NCBI RefSeq assembly: GCF_943193015.1
Contig: NZ_CALPCM010000009.1
Coordinates: 1 to 64,000 of the forward strand
Length of the DNA: 64,000 nucleotides
Origin: Hominisplanchenecus_A murintestinalis
GTDB lineage: Bacteria > Bacillota > Clostridia > Lachnospirales > Lachnospiraceae
Direction of reading: 5' to 3'
The notes under the pieces are model-generated. The model saw nothing but the letters and a program-made list of their open reading frames with translations. It was not told the origin of the DNA and did no database searches. Both the position numbers and the translations under genes were made by a program. Every line of letters starts with the position of its first letter. Positions within the stretch are counted from its first letter, which is position 1. Positions 40,685 through 50,200 of this stretch are shown here, in pieces.

Positions 40685-42124
40685 GTGAAAAAGTTTCTAA
40701 AGAATGGATTTATTTTGACTCTTACAAAGAGCCTGCGGTTCCGTTTTTTTATCATCGTGCTTCTGGTAGGTATCCTGCCTATTTTTGCGGTAGAATATGG
40801 AATTCTGACGAACTTTGAAGATCAGTCTATTCTGCAGCGGGGGAACCTGGTACAGAGGCAATGTATGAATATTGCGGAGCAGCTGGTAGATTCCGGCTAT
40901 ATAGAGAAAAAGGGTTCCGAAATTATTGAAAATGAACTGAATCAGCTTGCGAATCTTTACGACGGGCGTATTGTAATTGTAAACAGCCAGTTTATGATTG
41001 TGAAAGATACGTTTGGGCTGGATGAGAATAAGACAATTATTTCAGAAGAAGTCGTGAAATGCTTTCAGGGAGAAGATATCCTGAAAGTGAATAAAAAGAG
41101 CCGTTTTATTGAGATGGCGGTTCCGGTAAAGAATCCGTCCACCGGGGAAGTAAAAGGCGTGATGATTGTGAGCACGCCGACAGAGGATGTTCAGGAAAGC
41201 CGCAATGCGCTCAGCCAGCAGGTGTTTTTATTGCAGGTCGGGATGGTCTTTGTGATTCTGGGTATAGCGTTTTATACTTCCCGTATGCTGGTAAAGCCTT
41301 TTGAAAAAGTGACAAAATCCCTGGAGGAAATGACGGGAGGCTTTGCGGAGCAGGATATTTCGATTTTGGATTATAAGGAGACGCAGCTTTTGTCGGATGC
41401 TTATAACCGTATGCTGAAAAGGATGAAAACGCTGGATGATTCCAGGCAGGAGTTTGTGTCGAATGTGTCGCATGAGCTGAAAACGCCGATTACTTCTATG
41501 AAGGTGCTGGCAGATTCTCTGCTGATGCAGGAAGATGTCCCAGTAGAACTGTATAAAGAATTTATGTCGGACATTGCAGAAGAAATCGACAGGGAAAATA
41601 AGATTATCAATGATTTGCTTTCCATGGTGAAGATGGATAGGAAATCAGCGGACGTCAATATTCAGGAGACCGGCATTAATGAAATCCTGGAAAGGCTTCT
41701 GAAACGCCTGCGTCCGATTGCGGCAAAGCGGGATATTGAGCTTGTGCTGGAGAGCTTTAAGCCGGTACGTGCGGAGGTAGATGAGACGAAGCTGGCTTTG
41801 GCGCTTTCGAATCTGATAGAAAATGCGATTAAATATAATAAAGAAGAAGGCTGGGTGCATGTGTCCCTGAATTCTGACCATAAGTATTTTTATGTGAAAG
41901 TAGAAGATTCCGGTATCGGCATCCCCCAGGAGGCGCAGGAGCATATTTTTGAGAGGTTTTACCGGGTAGATAAATCCCATTCCAGGGAGATTGGCGGAAC
42001 AGGGCTGGGCCTGGCGATTACCCGGGGCGCAATCCTTCTGCACCGAGGGGCGATCCGTGTCTACAGCAAAGAAGGCGAGGGAACGACATTTACCGTGCGT
42101 ATCCCGCTGGTTCATGTGGAATAG
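40685..42124 (+). CDS. Sensor histidine kinase (HAMP, no PAS)
   Basis: 479 residues. One membrane helix near 20-40, an extracellular domain of about 140 residues, a second helix (about 178-200), a HAMP domain, then the H-box FVSNVSHELKTPITSMK, the N box ALSNLIENAIKYN and the G boxes DSGIGIPQ and GGTGLGLAI. Start is GTG, 13 bases after the regulator, with GAGG upstream. WalK proteins usually carry a PAS domain after HAMP; none is evident here, so WalK identity is uncertain. Confidence 0.9.
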   Translation: MKKFLKNGFILTLTKSLRFRFFIIVLLVGILPIFAVEYGILTNFEDQSILQRGNLVQRQCMNIAEQLVDSGYIEKKGSEIIENELNQLANLYDGRIVIVNSQFMIVKDTFGLDENKTIISEEVVKCFQGEDILKVNKKSRFIEMAVPVKNPSTGEVKGVMIVSTPTEDVQESRNALSQQVFLLQVGMVFVILGIAFYTSRMLVKPFEKVTKSLEEMTGGFAEQDISILDYKETQLLSDAYNRMLKRMKTLDDSRQEFVSNVSHELKTPITSMKVLADSLLMQEDVPVELYKEFMSDIAEEIDRENKIINDLLSMVKMDRKSADVNIQETGINEILERLLKRLRPIAAKRDIELVLESFKPVRAEVDETKLALALSNLIENAIKYNKEEGWVHVSLNSDHKYFYVKVEDSGIGIPQEAQEHIFERFYRVDKSHSREIGGTGLGLAITRGAILLHRGAIRVYSKEGEGTTFTVRIPLVHVE

Positions 42125-42135
42125 GGGGAGTGCGT

Positions 42136-43107
42136 ATGGAAAAGTCAGGAAAAATCTTTTTTGTGCTTTTTCTGTCTCTGGTTTTGGCGGGATGCCAAAA
42201 AGAGCAGACAGAGATATCAGGATATCAGATTTACCGCGTAAATGCAGATGGAACTGTGCTGGAACCAGAGGATTACACGCCTCAGGCATCCGGGGGAGAT
42301 GCGCTGATTCAGGAATTTGTTGACAAGCTGGGGGAGGTTCCTGCGCAGGTAGGACATAAAAAGGCGATTCCTGACGGGGTCGGGATTACTTCAGTGAAGC
42401 GCACGGAGCAGAATCTGAGAGTGGATTTTAACGGAACTTACAGTAAGATGGATAATATTACAGAAGTATTCTGCCGGGCGGCGGTTGTGAAGACACTGGT
42501 GCAGATACCGGGTGTGGAAACAGTGGAGTTTACCGTAAACGGACAGGAACTTGCGGATGTACAGGGAAATCCTATTGGTGTAATGGGTGACGACAGCTTT
42601 ATTGACACAAAGGGAGAAGGGATAAATTCGTATCATTCCGCTTCCCTTGTCCTGTATTTTGCAGATAAGGATGGGAAAAAGCTGGTGAAAGAAATGAGGA
42701 ATATTCATTATTCCAGCAATGAATCCCTGGAGCGGCTGGTTGTGGAGGAATTGGTGAAAGGGCCGGAAAATGAGAAACTTCGCAGCGCGGTTCCGGCCGA
42801 CACAAAGATCCTGGACGTGACGGTAGAAAAGGATACCTGCATCATCAGCCTGGATAAAGCATATGGACAGACAGGCGCGGCGGCCGTCACTCCGGAAGCA
42901 GCCGTTTATGCGGTGGTGAATTCTATCTGTGAAAATTGCGATATTGACAAGGTACAGATAAAGATAGACGGGGAATCGGAAGTAAAGTTCCGTGACGCTG
43001 TGGATTTAAGCCAGGGGCTTACAAGAAATGAAGAAATTGTGGTTCAGCCGGAAGAGAACGGAACAATAACGCCGGGCGTCGGAGTGGATCCGGCGCTCAA
43101 AGAATAA
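42136..43107 (+). CDS. Lipoprotein with tandem GerMN domains
   Basis: 323 residues. The signal ends in a lipobox (LVLAGC), so it is a lipid-anchored exported protein. Two GerMN-like domains follow (about 45-150 and 165-285), the second opening ASLVLYFADKDGKKLVKE. In Bacillus, GerM affects sporulation and germination; in actinobacteria the LpqB relative works with the MtrAB two-component system. Position directly after a kinase gene echoes that pairing and suggests signal modulation (inference). The ATG at 42136 fits GGGGGAG better than the GTG six bases before. Confidence 0.8.
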   Translation: MEKSGKIFFVLFLSLVLAGCQKEQTEISGYQIYRVNADGTVLEPEDYTPQASGGDALIQEFVDKLGEVPAQVGHKKAIPDGVGITSVKRTEQNLRVDFNGTYSKMDNITEVFCRAAVVKTLVQIPGVETVEFTVNGQELADVQGNPIGVMGDDSFIDTKGEGINSYHSASLVLYFADKDGKKLVKEMRNIHYSSNESLERLVVEELVKGPENEKLRSAVPADTKILDVTVEKDTCIISLDKAYGQTGAAAVTPEAAVYAVVNSICENCDIDKVQIKIDGESEVKFRDAVDLSQGLTRNEEIVVQPEENGTITPGVGVDPALKE

Positions 43108-43155
43108 CGGCTGCGGGGGCGTCTGGTTAAGGCGCGGAGGGAAAGGAGAGGATGG

Positions 43156-45348
43156 ATGGGCAGAAGGCCACTATGCCTGGCGGCGCTGCTCTTCGTGTTC
43201 TGGATTCTGTGCACACAGGTGGGAAACCTGGAGGAAAAAGGCGGGGGATTAGAAGCCCGCCTGACGGAATCCGGTGAAAGCCGCAGGATACGGGTGCGGG
43301 GAGAAATTTACAGGCAGGAAAAGAAGAAAACAAATCAGATATATCTTAAAAACAATTCTATTTTATCAAAGGGAAATCAGGAATCGTTTGATTCAAATAT
43401 CATTATTTTTCTAAAGGAAGAAATTTCCTTAAAAATTGGAAATATCGTGGAAGTAAGCGGCGAGTGGAAGGAACCGGAACGCGCGGGGAATCCCGGGCAA
43501 TTTGACATGGAGAAGTGGTATCAGTCTCAAAAAATCGGAATGCTGATGATGAAATGCCGGATTGCTTTGCTTGACGGAAAGTGCAGCTTTTGGATGCAGT
43601 TAATTGTCGATATCCGGGAAAGGCTCAGGGAAAGTCTCTATGGAATTGCGGAGCCGAAAGAAGCTTCTCTGATGTGCGCGATGCTTTTGGGGGATAAGAA
43701 TGACCTGGATGAAGAGGTGGAAAAACTTTATCAGGATGGAGGGATTTCGCATATATTGGCAATTTCAGGACTTCATATTTCTATGCTTGGGATGTTGCTT
43801 TTCGGGCTGCTTCGGAAGCTGGGGCTTTCTATGGGGGCAGGAGGAGCCATTGCCGGAGGCGTGATGGGTATTTACTGCATGATGACGGGACTGGGTGTTC
43901 CGGCTGTCCGGGCATTTGTGATGTTTTTGGTTTATCTGGGGGCGCAGGTCTTTGGGAGGACGTATGATTTGAAAAACAGTTTATCGCTGGCAGTGATTTT
44001 GATTTTATTCCAGAATCCGCAGCTTCTGTTTCAGGGCGGGTTCCAGCTCTCAGTGCTGGCGGTTGCGGGACTGGCGTATTTATATCCAGTGTTGAAAAAG
44101 CGTGTGAAAATAAAAGGGAAGGCGGCGGACGGGCTTCTAATCAGCATGTCCGTACAGCTTATGATTTTTCCATGTATTCTATATCATTTTTATCAGTTTT
44201 CATGGACCGGGATTTTTGTGAATCTTCTGGTTTTGCCGTTGATGTCCGTGCTGCTTCTAGCGGGGCTGGCAGGCAGTGCGTTGGGGATTTTCGTTCCGGC
44301 AGCGGGAATTCTTGTATTTGCGCCCTGCCATTATATATTGTGGTTTGTGGAGAGGCTATGCAGGCTGAGCCTGGAGATACCGGGGGCGGAGCAGATATGG
44401 GGGAAACCCGAAGCTGTAAGCATTTTTCTGTATTATGGAATTTTAGTTTTGGTATTTGCTGCGCTGCAGCGGCGGGACAAGAGTAAGAAAATTTTCGGGG
44501 CAGTGCTATATGGATGTTCTCTGTCTGCGGCTGTCTTTGGGCTTTCTGTCCATGACAGAAAGGGGCTGGAAATGGTGTTCCTGGATGTGGGGCAGGGAGA
44601 CAGCATTTTTTGGAGAGCAGATGGAAAAAACTTTCTATGCGATGCCGGAAGCAGCGGTGTAGAACAAGTGGGGAAATACCGTATTATTCCATTTCTGAAA
44701 TGCCAGGGGATTTCAAAGCTGGATTATCTGTTTCTGAGCCATATGGACGGCGACCATGTAAATGGAGCAGAGGAGATTCTGGAGGGGGATACCGGAATAT
44801 CTGTAGGATGCCTGGTGATGCCGGAGATTGTAAAGCAGGATGGAAGATACTGTTCGGTGATAGCTGCTGCAGAAAAAAGAGGAATTCCGGTGGTACGGTT
44901 TCATGAAGGGATGGAAATTGACACAGGAAAATCGAGGCTGGAATGCCTGGCTCCGCGAGAAGGGGCGAGGGGAGAAGATAAGAATGCGGACTCTCTGGTG
45001 CTCGCCGTGCAGTATGGAGAATTTCGGGCGCTGCTGACCGGGGATGTGGAAGGCGAAGGAGAAGAAAGGTTGATAGAAAGCGGCAGGGCGGGAAAGGTGT
45101 CTGTCTTGAAGGCGGCGCACCACGGTTCAAAGAATTCTACGCCGGACTGCTTTCTGAGGCAGACCCGTCCCATAGTATCAATCGTATCCTGTGGACGGGA
45201 GAATCCTTATGGGCACCCATCGCCGGAGCTTTTACAGCGACTGGAAGCCGCCGGGAGCGTGGTTTATAAGACGATGGAAAACGGCGCGGTCACAGTAGCA
45301 TCAGAGGGAAAAGGATTCGAAGTGAGGTGCTTTTGGGATAATTTTTAA
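43156..45348 (+). CDS. comEC: ComEC/Rec2 DNA-uptake channel protein
   Basis: 730-residue membrane protein that carries single-stranded DNA across the membrane in transformation. An N-terminal helix and OB-like DUF4131 region (about 1-160), a competence domain with eight or more membrane segments (about 160-460, including ISHILAISGLHISMLGMLLF), and a C-terminal metallo-beta-lactamase domain (from about 475) with DVGQGDSIF and the metal motif SHMDGDHVNG. All three parts are present and the reading frame is intact. ComEA is encoded 3 kb upstream in the same direction. RBS GGAAAGGAGAGG. Confidence 0.9.
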   Translation: MGRRPLCLAALLFVFWILCTQVGNLEEKGGGLEARLTESGESRRIRVRGEIYRQEKKKTNQIYLKNNSILSKGNQESFDSNIIIFLKEEISLKIGNIVEVSGEWKEPERAGNPGQFDMEKWYQSQKIGMLMMKCRIALLDGKCSFWMQLIVDIRERLRESLYGIAEPKEASLMCAMLLGDKNDLDEEVEKLYQDGGISHILAISGLHISMLGMLLFGLLRKLGLSMGAGGAIAGGVMGIYCMMTGLGVPAVRAFVMFLVYLGAQVFGRTYDLKNSLSLAVILILFQNPQLLFQGGFQLSVLAVAGLAYLYPVLKKRVKIKGKAADGLLISMSVQLMIFPCILYHFYQFSWTGIFVNLLVLPLMSVLLLAGLAGSALGIFVPAAGILVFAPCHYILWFVERLCRLSLEIPGAEQIWGKPEAVSIFLYYGILVLVFAALQRRDKSKKIFGAVLYGCSLSAAVFGLSVHDRKGLEMVFLDVGQGDSIFWRADGKNFLCDAGSSGVEQVGKYRIIPFLKCQGISKLDYLFLSHMDGDHVNGAEEILEGDTGISVGCLVMPEIVKQDGRYCSVIAAAEKRGIPVVRFHEGMEIDTGKSRLECLAPREGARGEDKNADSLVLAVQYGEFRALLTGDVEGEGEERLIESGRAGKVSVLKAAHHGSKNSTPDCFLRQTRPIVSIVSCGRENPYGHPSPELLQRLEAAGSVVYKTMENGAVTVASEGKGFEVRCFWDNF

Positions 45349-45486
45349 AGTTTGCCGGGGATTTTCGGGGCTGCCTGCCGTAAAAAGAGAAATCTGCTGA
45401 AAATCTGTAAAAAATAAAGGAAAAAAATGAATTTATGCAGAATATAATAATTAGAGGTGATAACAGCGCAGAAAGGGGGATTTTCA

Positions 45487-46494
45487 ATGACGATACGTGA
45501 AAAGGCAGAATTGAGGGAGAAGCAGTTTTTCAGCCCTTATGCATCTTTCAGCACTGAGACAAAAGGGCGTGAGCGTGAGGAAGCGCTGTGTGATATACGG
45601 ACGGTGTACCAGAGGGATAGGGATAGAATACTCCATGCGAAATCTTTCCGAAGGCTGAAGCACAAGACACAGGTGTTTCTCCGTCCTCAAGGCGACCATT
45701 ACCGCACACGGCTGACGCATACGCTGGAAGTGGCGCAGATTGCACGCACGATTGCCAGGGCGCTGTGCCTGAATGAGGATTTGACGGAGGCGGCTGCACT
45801 TGGGCATGATTTGGGGCATACGCCGTTTGGACATGCCGGGGAACATGCTCTGAATGAAATCTGTCCTCTGGGATTTGCACACTACCGGCAGAGTGTCCGC
45901 GTGGTAGAGGTGCTTGAAAATAAAGGCAGGGGACTGAATCTGACCTGGGAAGTCCGGGATGCGATTGCAAACCACAGGACGTCGGGAAAACCTTCTACCC
46001 TGGAGGGGAAAATCGTGCGGCTTTCGGATAAGATTGCATACATTAACCATGATATTGATGATGCGGAGCGGGCGGGGATACTGATGGAGTCGGAGATTCC
46101 GCTGCGCTATCGGGAAGTGCTGGGATTCAGCACGAAAGAGAGGCTGAATTCTATCATTCATGATATCGTGAGAAACAGCGAAGGACGGCCGGACATTGTG
46201 ATGTCTCCACACATGGAACAGGCGATGTCGGAGCTGCGGCAGTTTATGTTTAAGCATGTTTATAAAAATCCCAGAGCAAAAACAGAAGAGGAGAAAGCGC
46301 GGAATATGATACAGGCTTTGTACCGCCATTATGAGAAACATCCGGAAGAAATGCCGATGGAGTATGTGAGCCTGACAGAGCGCGGGGAGCAGAGGGAACA
46401 GGTAATCTGTGACTATATAGCCGGGATGACGGACCAGTATTCCATGGACAGGTTTTCGGAATTGTATATCCCAAAGTCCTGGCAAGTAAAATAG
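45487..46494 (+). CDS. dgt: Deoxyguanosinetriphosphate triphosphohydrolase-like HD protein
   Basis: HD-domain dNTPase of 335 residues that releases triphosphate from dGTP or related dNTPs. Metal-site motifs are RLTHTLEV, GHDLGHTPFGHAGE and the later Asp in SDKIAYINHD. ATG at 45487 follows AGAAAGGGGG; ten further upstream codons are open. A TATAAT lies at 45443 without a good -35. The gene precedes dnaG by 12 bases, the common dgt-dnaG-rpoD order of clostridia. True substrate cannot be set from sequence. Confidence 0.9.
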   Translation: MTIREKAELREKQFFSPYASFSTETKGREREEALCDIRTVYQRDRDRILHAKSFRRLKHKTQVFLRPQGDHYRTRLTHTLEVAQIARTIARALCLNEDLTEAAALGHDLGHTPFGHAGEHALNEICPLGFAHYRQSVRVVEVLENKGRGLNLTWEVRDAIANHRTSGKPSTLEGKIVRLSDKIAYINHDIDDAERAGILMESEIPLRYREVLGFSTKERLNSIIHDIVRNSEGRPDIVMSPHMEQAMSELRQFMFKHVYKNPRAKTEEEKARNMIQALYRHYEKHPEEMPMEYVSLTERGEQREQVICDYIAGMTDQYSMDRFSELYIPKSWQVK

Positions 46495-46506
46495 AGGTGG
46501 TAAGTT

Positions 46507-48273
46507 GTGTTATATCCTGAAGAATTAGTGGAAGAAATAAGAGCAAGAAATGATATTGTGGATGTGGTTTCCGGCTATGTGAAACTGCAGAGAAAGGGAA
46601 GCTCCTATTTTGGGCTGTGTCCGTTCCATAACGAGAAATCTCCCTCCTTTTCCGTGAGCCCGGGAAAGCAGATGTATTATTGCTTTGGGTGCGGCGCGGG
46701 CGGGAATGTCTTTACGTTTCTGATGGAATATGAGAATTATACATTTCCGGAGACGCTCAAGGCGCTTGCCGACCGGGCGGGGATTTCACTGCCGGAGCGG
46801 GAGTATTCCCAGGAAGAGAAGAAGCAGCAGGATTTAAAGTCCCGGCTGCTGGAATTAAATAAGATGGCGGCGCGATATTTTTATTACCAGCTCAGGTCGG
46901 AAAATGGCAGGCAGGGGCTGGAATATCTGAAAAGCAGGCAGCTTTCGGATGAGACGATTAAAAGTTTTGGCCTGGGATTTGCCAATAAGTACAGCAATGA
47001 TTTGTATAACTACATGAAGAAGCAAGGCATCGGCGATGAGCTTTTGAGGGAGTCAGGGCTGATGAATGTGGATGAAGCGAAGGGGATGTATGACAAGTTC
47101 TGGAACCGTGTGATTTTTCCGATTATGGATGTAAACAGCCGGGTAATTGGCTTCGGGGGACGGGTGATGGGGGACGGAAAGCCTAAATACCTGAATTCAC
47201 CGGAGACGCCGATTTTTGATAAGAGCCGGAACCTGTACGGGCTGAATGTAGCACGCACCTCCAGGAAGAAGAATATTCTGGTATGTGAGGGGTACATGGA
47301 TGTGATATCTTTGCATCAGGCAGGATTCCGGAATGCGGTAGCTTCCCTGGGTACAGCGCTCACCACGCAGCATGCGGGGCTTCTGAAACGCTATACAGAT
47401 GAAGTAGTGCTGACTTATGACAGCGACGATGCGGGAACACGGGCGGCGATGCGGGCGATTCCTATCGTGAAAGCCGCAGGGCTGTCGGCGAAGGTGCTTC
47501 ATATGCAGCCCTATAAAGACCCGGATGAATTCATTAAGGCGCTGGGGGCTGAAAAGTTTCAGGAGCGAATTGACAAGGCAGAGAACAGCTTTATGTTTGA
47601 AATCTCCATGCTGGAACGAGAGTATGATATGAAAGACCCGGAGGGGAAAACAGCATTCTACAATGGCGTGGCGGCAAAGCTGGTGGAATTTGAAGTGGAG
47701 CTGGAGAGAGAGAACTATATTGAAGCAGTGGCGGAGAGATATCATATCGCTTTTGACAGTCTGCGTAAGCTGGTAAACCGTGCCGCCATGAAAGGTGCAG
47801 TGCCAGTGCGGACGGAGCCAAGGAGGGGAAAGAAAGCAGCCGGGAAAGAGGAAGGAATAAAGAAGTCTCAGAAACTTTTGCTGACTTGGCTGATTGAAAA
47901 GCCGAAGCTGTATGGGCAGATAAAGGGGCGTATCAGTACGGAAGATTTTACAGAGGGGCTTTATTATGAGACTGCCGAGCTGCTGTTTGCCCAGCTTGAG
48001 GAAGGCAGCGTGATTCCGGCAAAGATTATCAATCACTTTACGGAGCCGGAGCAGCAGCGGGAAGCCGCCGCACTGTTTAATGCGAGCCTTCAGACGGATA
48101 CTCCGGCAGAGATGGAGAAGGCGCTGAGGGAAACAGTGTATCGAATCAGGAATCATGGGATTGCCCACAGGCGCGCGATGCTGGAGCCGACTGACATTGC
48201 AGGGCTGCAGAGAAGCATTGTGGAAGAGAGGGAATTAGCAGAATTGAAAAATCTGCATATTTCCATTGAATAA
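46507..48273 (+). CDS. dnaG: DNA primase
   Basis: Makes RNA primers for replication. 588 residues: an N-terminal CHC2 zinc domain (CPFHNEKSPSF and YYCFGCGAGG), then the TOPRIM polymerase core with VCEGYMDVISLHQAG and LTYDSDDAGTRAA, and a C-terminal helicase-binding domain from about 440. Start is GTG with AGAGGTGG upstream. It lies between dgt and rpoD in the classic macromolecular-synthesis arrangement. Confidence 0.95.
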   Translation: MLYPEELVEEIRARNDIVDVVSGYVKLQRKGSSYFGLCPFHNEKSPSFSVSPGKQMYYCFGCGAGGNVFTFLMEYENYTFPETLKALADRAGISLPEREYSQEEKKQQDLKSRLLELNKMAARYFYYQLRSENGRQGLEYLKSRQLSDETIKSFGLGFANKYSNDLYNYMKKQGIGDELLRESGLMNVDEAKGMYDKFWNRVIFPIMDVNSRVIGFGGRVMGDGKPKYLNSPETPIFDKSRNLYGLNVARTSRKKNILVCEGYMDVISLHQAGFRNAVASLGTALTTQHAGLLKRYTDEVVLTYDSDDAGTRAAMRAIPIVKAAGLSAKVLHMQPYKDPDEFIKALGAEKFQERIDKAENSFMFEISMLEREYDMKDPEGKTAFYNGVAAKLVEFEVELERENYIEAVAERYHIAFDSLRKLVNRAAMKGAVPVRTEPRRGKKAAGKEEGIKKSQKLLLTWLIEKPKLYGQIKGRISTEDFTEGLYYETAELLFAQLEEGSVIPAKIINHFTEPEQQREAAALFNASLQTDTPAEMEKALRETVYRIRNHGIAHRRAMLEPTDIAGLQRSIVEERELAELKNLHISIE

Positions 48274-48328
48274 GGTAAAAATTGAAAAAGGAATTACGTT
48301 TATAGATGGATGAAAGGCAGGAAACCGG

Positions 48329-49465
48329 ATGGGACAGAATGCAGCAGGCTTTGAAACGAAATTAAAGGAATTACTGGTATATGCAAAGACGAAGAAAGAC
48401 GTTTTGGAATATAAAGAAATCGCCGATTTTTTCAAGAATGAGCCGCTCACGGAAGAGCAGTATGATGCGGTTTATGAATGTCTGGAGAAAAAAGGGATAG
48501 ATATCCTGGATATGTCAGAGAAAGAGGATAATATTCTGCTCAGTGATGAGAATGAAGAGGATTTTACGCCGGATGATGGGGAAATCGACATCACAAAGGA
48601 GGATTTATCTGTTCCTGAGGGGGTGGGAATCGAGGATCCGGTCCGTATGTATCTGAAAGAAATCGGAAAAATCCCGCTGCTTTCCCCGGAAGAGGAAATC
48701 GAATTGGGCAGACAGATGGAGGAAGGGAATGAGCAGGAGAAGGAAGCAGCGAGGAAGAAGCTGGCGGAAGCGAACCTGCGCCTTGTAGTAAGTATTGCGA
48801 AGCGTTATATGGGACGGGGAATGGCTCTGCTCGATTTGATTCAGGAAGGAAACCTGGGGCTTATCAAGGCAGTGGAGAAATTTGATTACCGTAAAGGCTT
48901 TAAATACAGCACCTATGCGACCTGGTGGATACGCCAGGCAATTACAAGGGCAATTGCCGATCAGGCCCGGACAATCAGGATTCCGGTTCATATGGTAGAA
49001 ACGATTAACAGAACCCACCGGGTATCCAGGCAGCTGCTCCAGGAGTACGGGCGCGAGCCGAAGCCGGAGGAAATTGCAAAAGAAATGTCGCTTCCGGCAG
49101 AGAGAGTACGGGAAATTTTGAAAATTTCCCAAGAACCGGTATCGCTGGAAACTCCGGTAGGCGAGGAGGACGACAGCCATCTGGGAGATTTTATCCAGGA
49201 TAACAATATTCCTGTTCCGGCAGAAGAGGCGGCGTACACGCTGCTGCGGGAACAATTAGAAGAGGTTATGGAAACATTGACAGAGCGCGAGCAGAAGGTG
49301 ATACGCCTCAGGTATGGACTGGGCGACGGGCGTCCCAGAACCCTGGAAGAAGTCGGGAAAGAGTTTCATGTGACGAGGGAACGTATCCGTCAGATTGAGG
49401 CGAAGGCGCTCAGAAAGCTGAGGCATCCCAGCCGGAGCCGGGTTTTGAAAGATTATTTGGAGTAA
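48329..49465 (+). CDS. rpoD: Primary sigma factor (sigma-70/sigma-A)
   Basis: Housekeeping sigma factor of 378 residues. Region 1.1 is present in short form (about 1-90). Region 1.2 is DPVRMYLKEIG, region 2 has LRLVVSIAKRYMGRGMALLD and YSTYATWWIRQAI, region 3 starts IRIPVHMVETINR, and region 4 holds the -35 reader VGKEFHVTRERIRQIEAKAL. It accounts for the TTGACA/TATAAT promoters seen across the window. The start follows GGCAGGAAACC, a modest ribosome site. Confidence 0.96.
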   Translation: MGQNAAGFETKLKELLVYAKTKKDVLEYKEIADFFKNEPLTEEQYDAVYECLEKKGIDILDMSEKEDNILLSDENEEDFTPDDGEIDITKEDLSVPEGVGIEDPVRMYLKEIGKIPLLSPEEEIELGRQMEEGNEQEKEAARKKLAEANLRLVVSIAKRYMGRGMALLDLIQEGNLGLIKAVEKFDYRKGFKYSTYATWWIRQAITRAIADQARTIRIPVHMVETINRTHRVSRQLLQEYGREPKPEEIAKEMSLPAERVREILKISQEPVSLETPVGEEDDSHLGDFIQDNNIPVPAEEAAYTLLREQLEEVMETLTEREQKVIRLRYGLGDGRPRTLEEVGKEFHVTRERIRQIEAKALRKLRHPSRSRVLKDYLE

Positions 49466-49472
49466 ATGTATC

Positions 49473-50177
49473 ATGCAGTTATCAAAAAGATTATTGGAAG
49501 TTTCAGGTCTGGTGTCTTACGGCTCCCGTCTGGCAGACGTGGGCACAGACCATGGATACATACCTATTTGGCTGACAGAACAAGGCGCAATCCGCAGCGC
49601 TGTCGCTATGGATATCAATCGGGGGCCGCTTTTACGGGCGCAGGAAAATATCCGGCGGCATAGGCTGGAAGAAAAAATCAAAACGCGTCTTTCCGATGGA
49701 GTGGCAGAGCTTCGCCCCGGTGAGGCGGACAGTGTAGTGATTGCCGGAATGGGCGGAAGCCTTATGGTGAAGATTTTGAAAGAAGGGAAAGAGGTGCTGG
49801 AGACAGTGAAAGAGCTGGTGCTTCAGCCCCAGTCGGATATCTGTAACGTGCGGAGATTTCTGCAGGAAAATGGATACCGTATTGATACAGAGCGGATTGT
49901 TTTGGAAGATGGGAAGTTCTATCCTATGATGCATGTGGTACATGGGAAGATGGAGCCGCTTTCTGATATAGAAGCTATGTATGGACCGTGCCTTCTGCGC
50001 TGCAGGGATGAATGTCTGCGGCTTTGTCTTGAGAGGGAGAGGCAGACACTGTGCCGGCTAGAAGAAGGACTGGCAAAAAACAGAACGGAGAAGGCGCAGG
50101 AGCGCCGGGCAGAACTTCAGGACAGGCTGCGGCAGATAGAAGAAGCGCTGTGTGCGGTTTTGCGAAAGCATAAATAG
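49473..50177 (+). CDS. trmK: tRNA (adenine22-N1)-methyltransferase
   Basis: Methylates N1 of A22 in tRNA. 234 residues: LADVGTDHGYIPIWL is the SAM-binding loop, DSVVIAGMGGSLM the second motif and LVLQPQSDICNVRRFL the conserved region after it. The C-terminal third is helical and basic (coiled-coil character around 185-230). The gene starts seven bases after rpoD and is followed 23 bases later by the Nif3-like gene, the usual trmK-Nif3 pairing in Firmicutes. Confidence 0.92.
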   Translation: MQLSKRLLEVSGLVSYGSRLADVGTDHGYIPIWLTEQGAIRSAVAMDINRGPLLRAQENIRRHRLEEKIKTRLSDGVAELRPGEADSVVIAGMGGSLMVKILKEGKEVLETVKELVLQPQSDICNVRRFLQENGYRIDTERIVLEDGKFYPMMHVVHGKMEPLSDIEAMYGPCLLRCRDECLRLCLERERQTLCRLEEGLAKNRTEKAQERRAELQDRLRQIEEALCAVLRKHK

Positions 50178-50200
50178 GGCAGTGCGAAAGGAGAAGCTTT

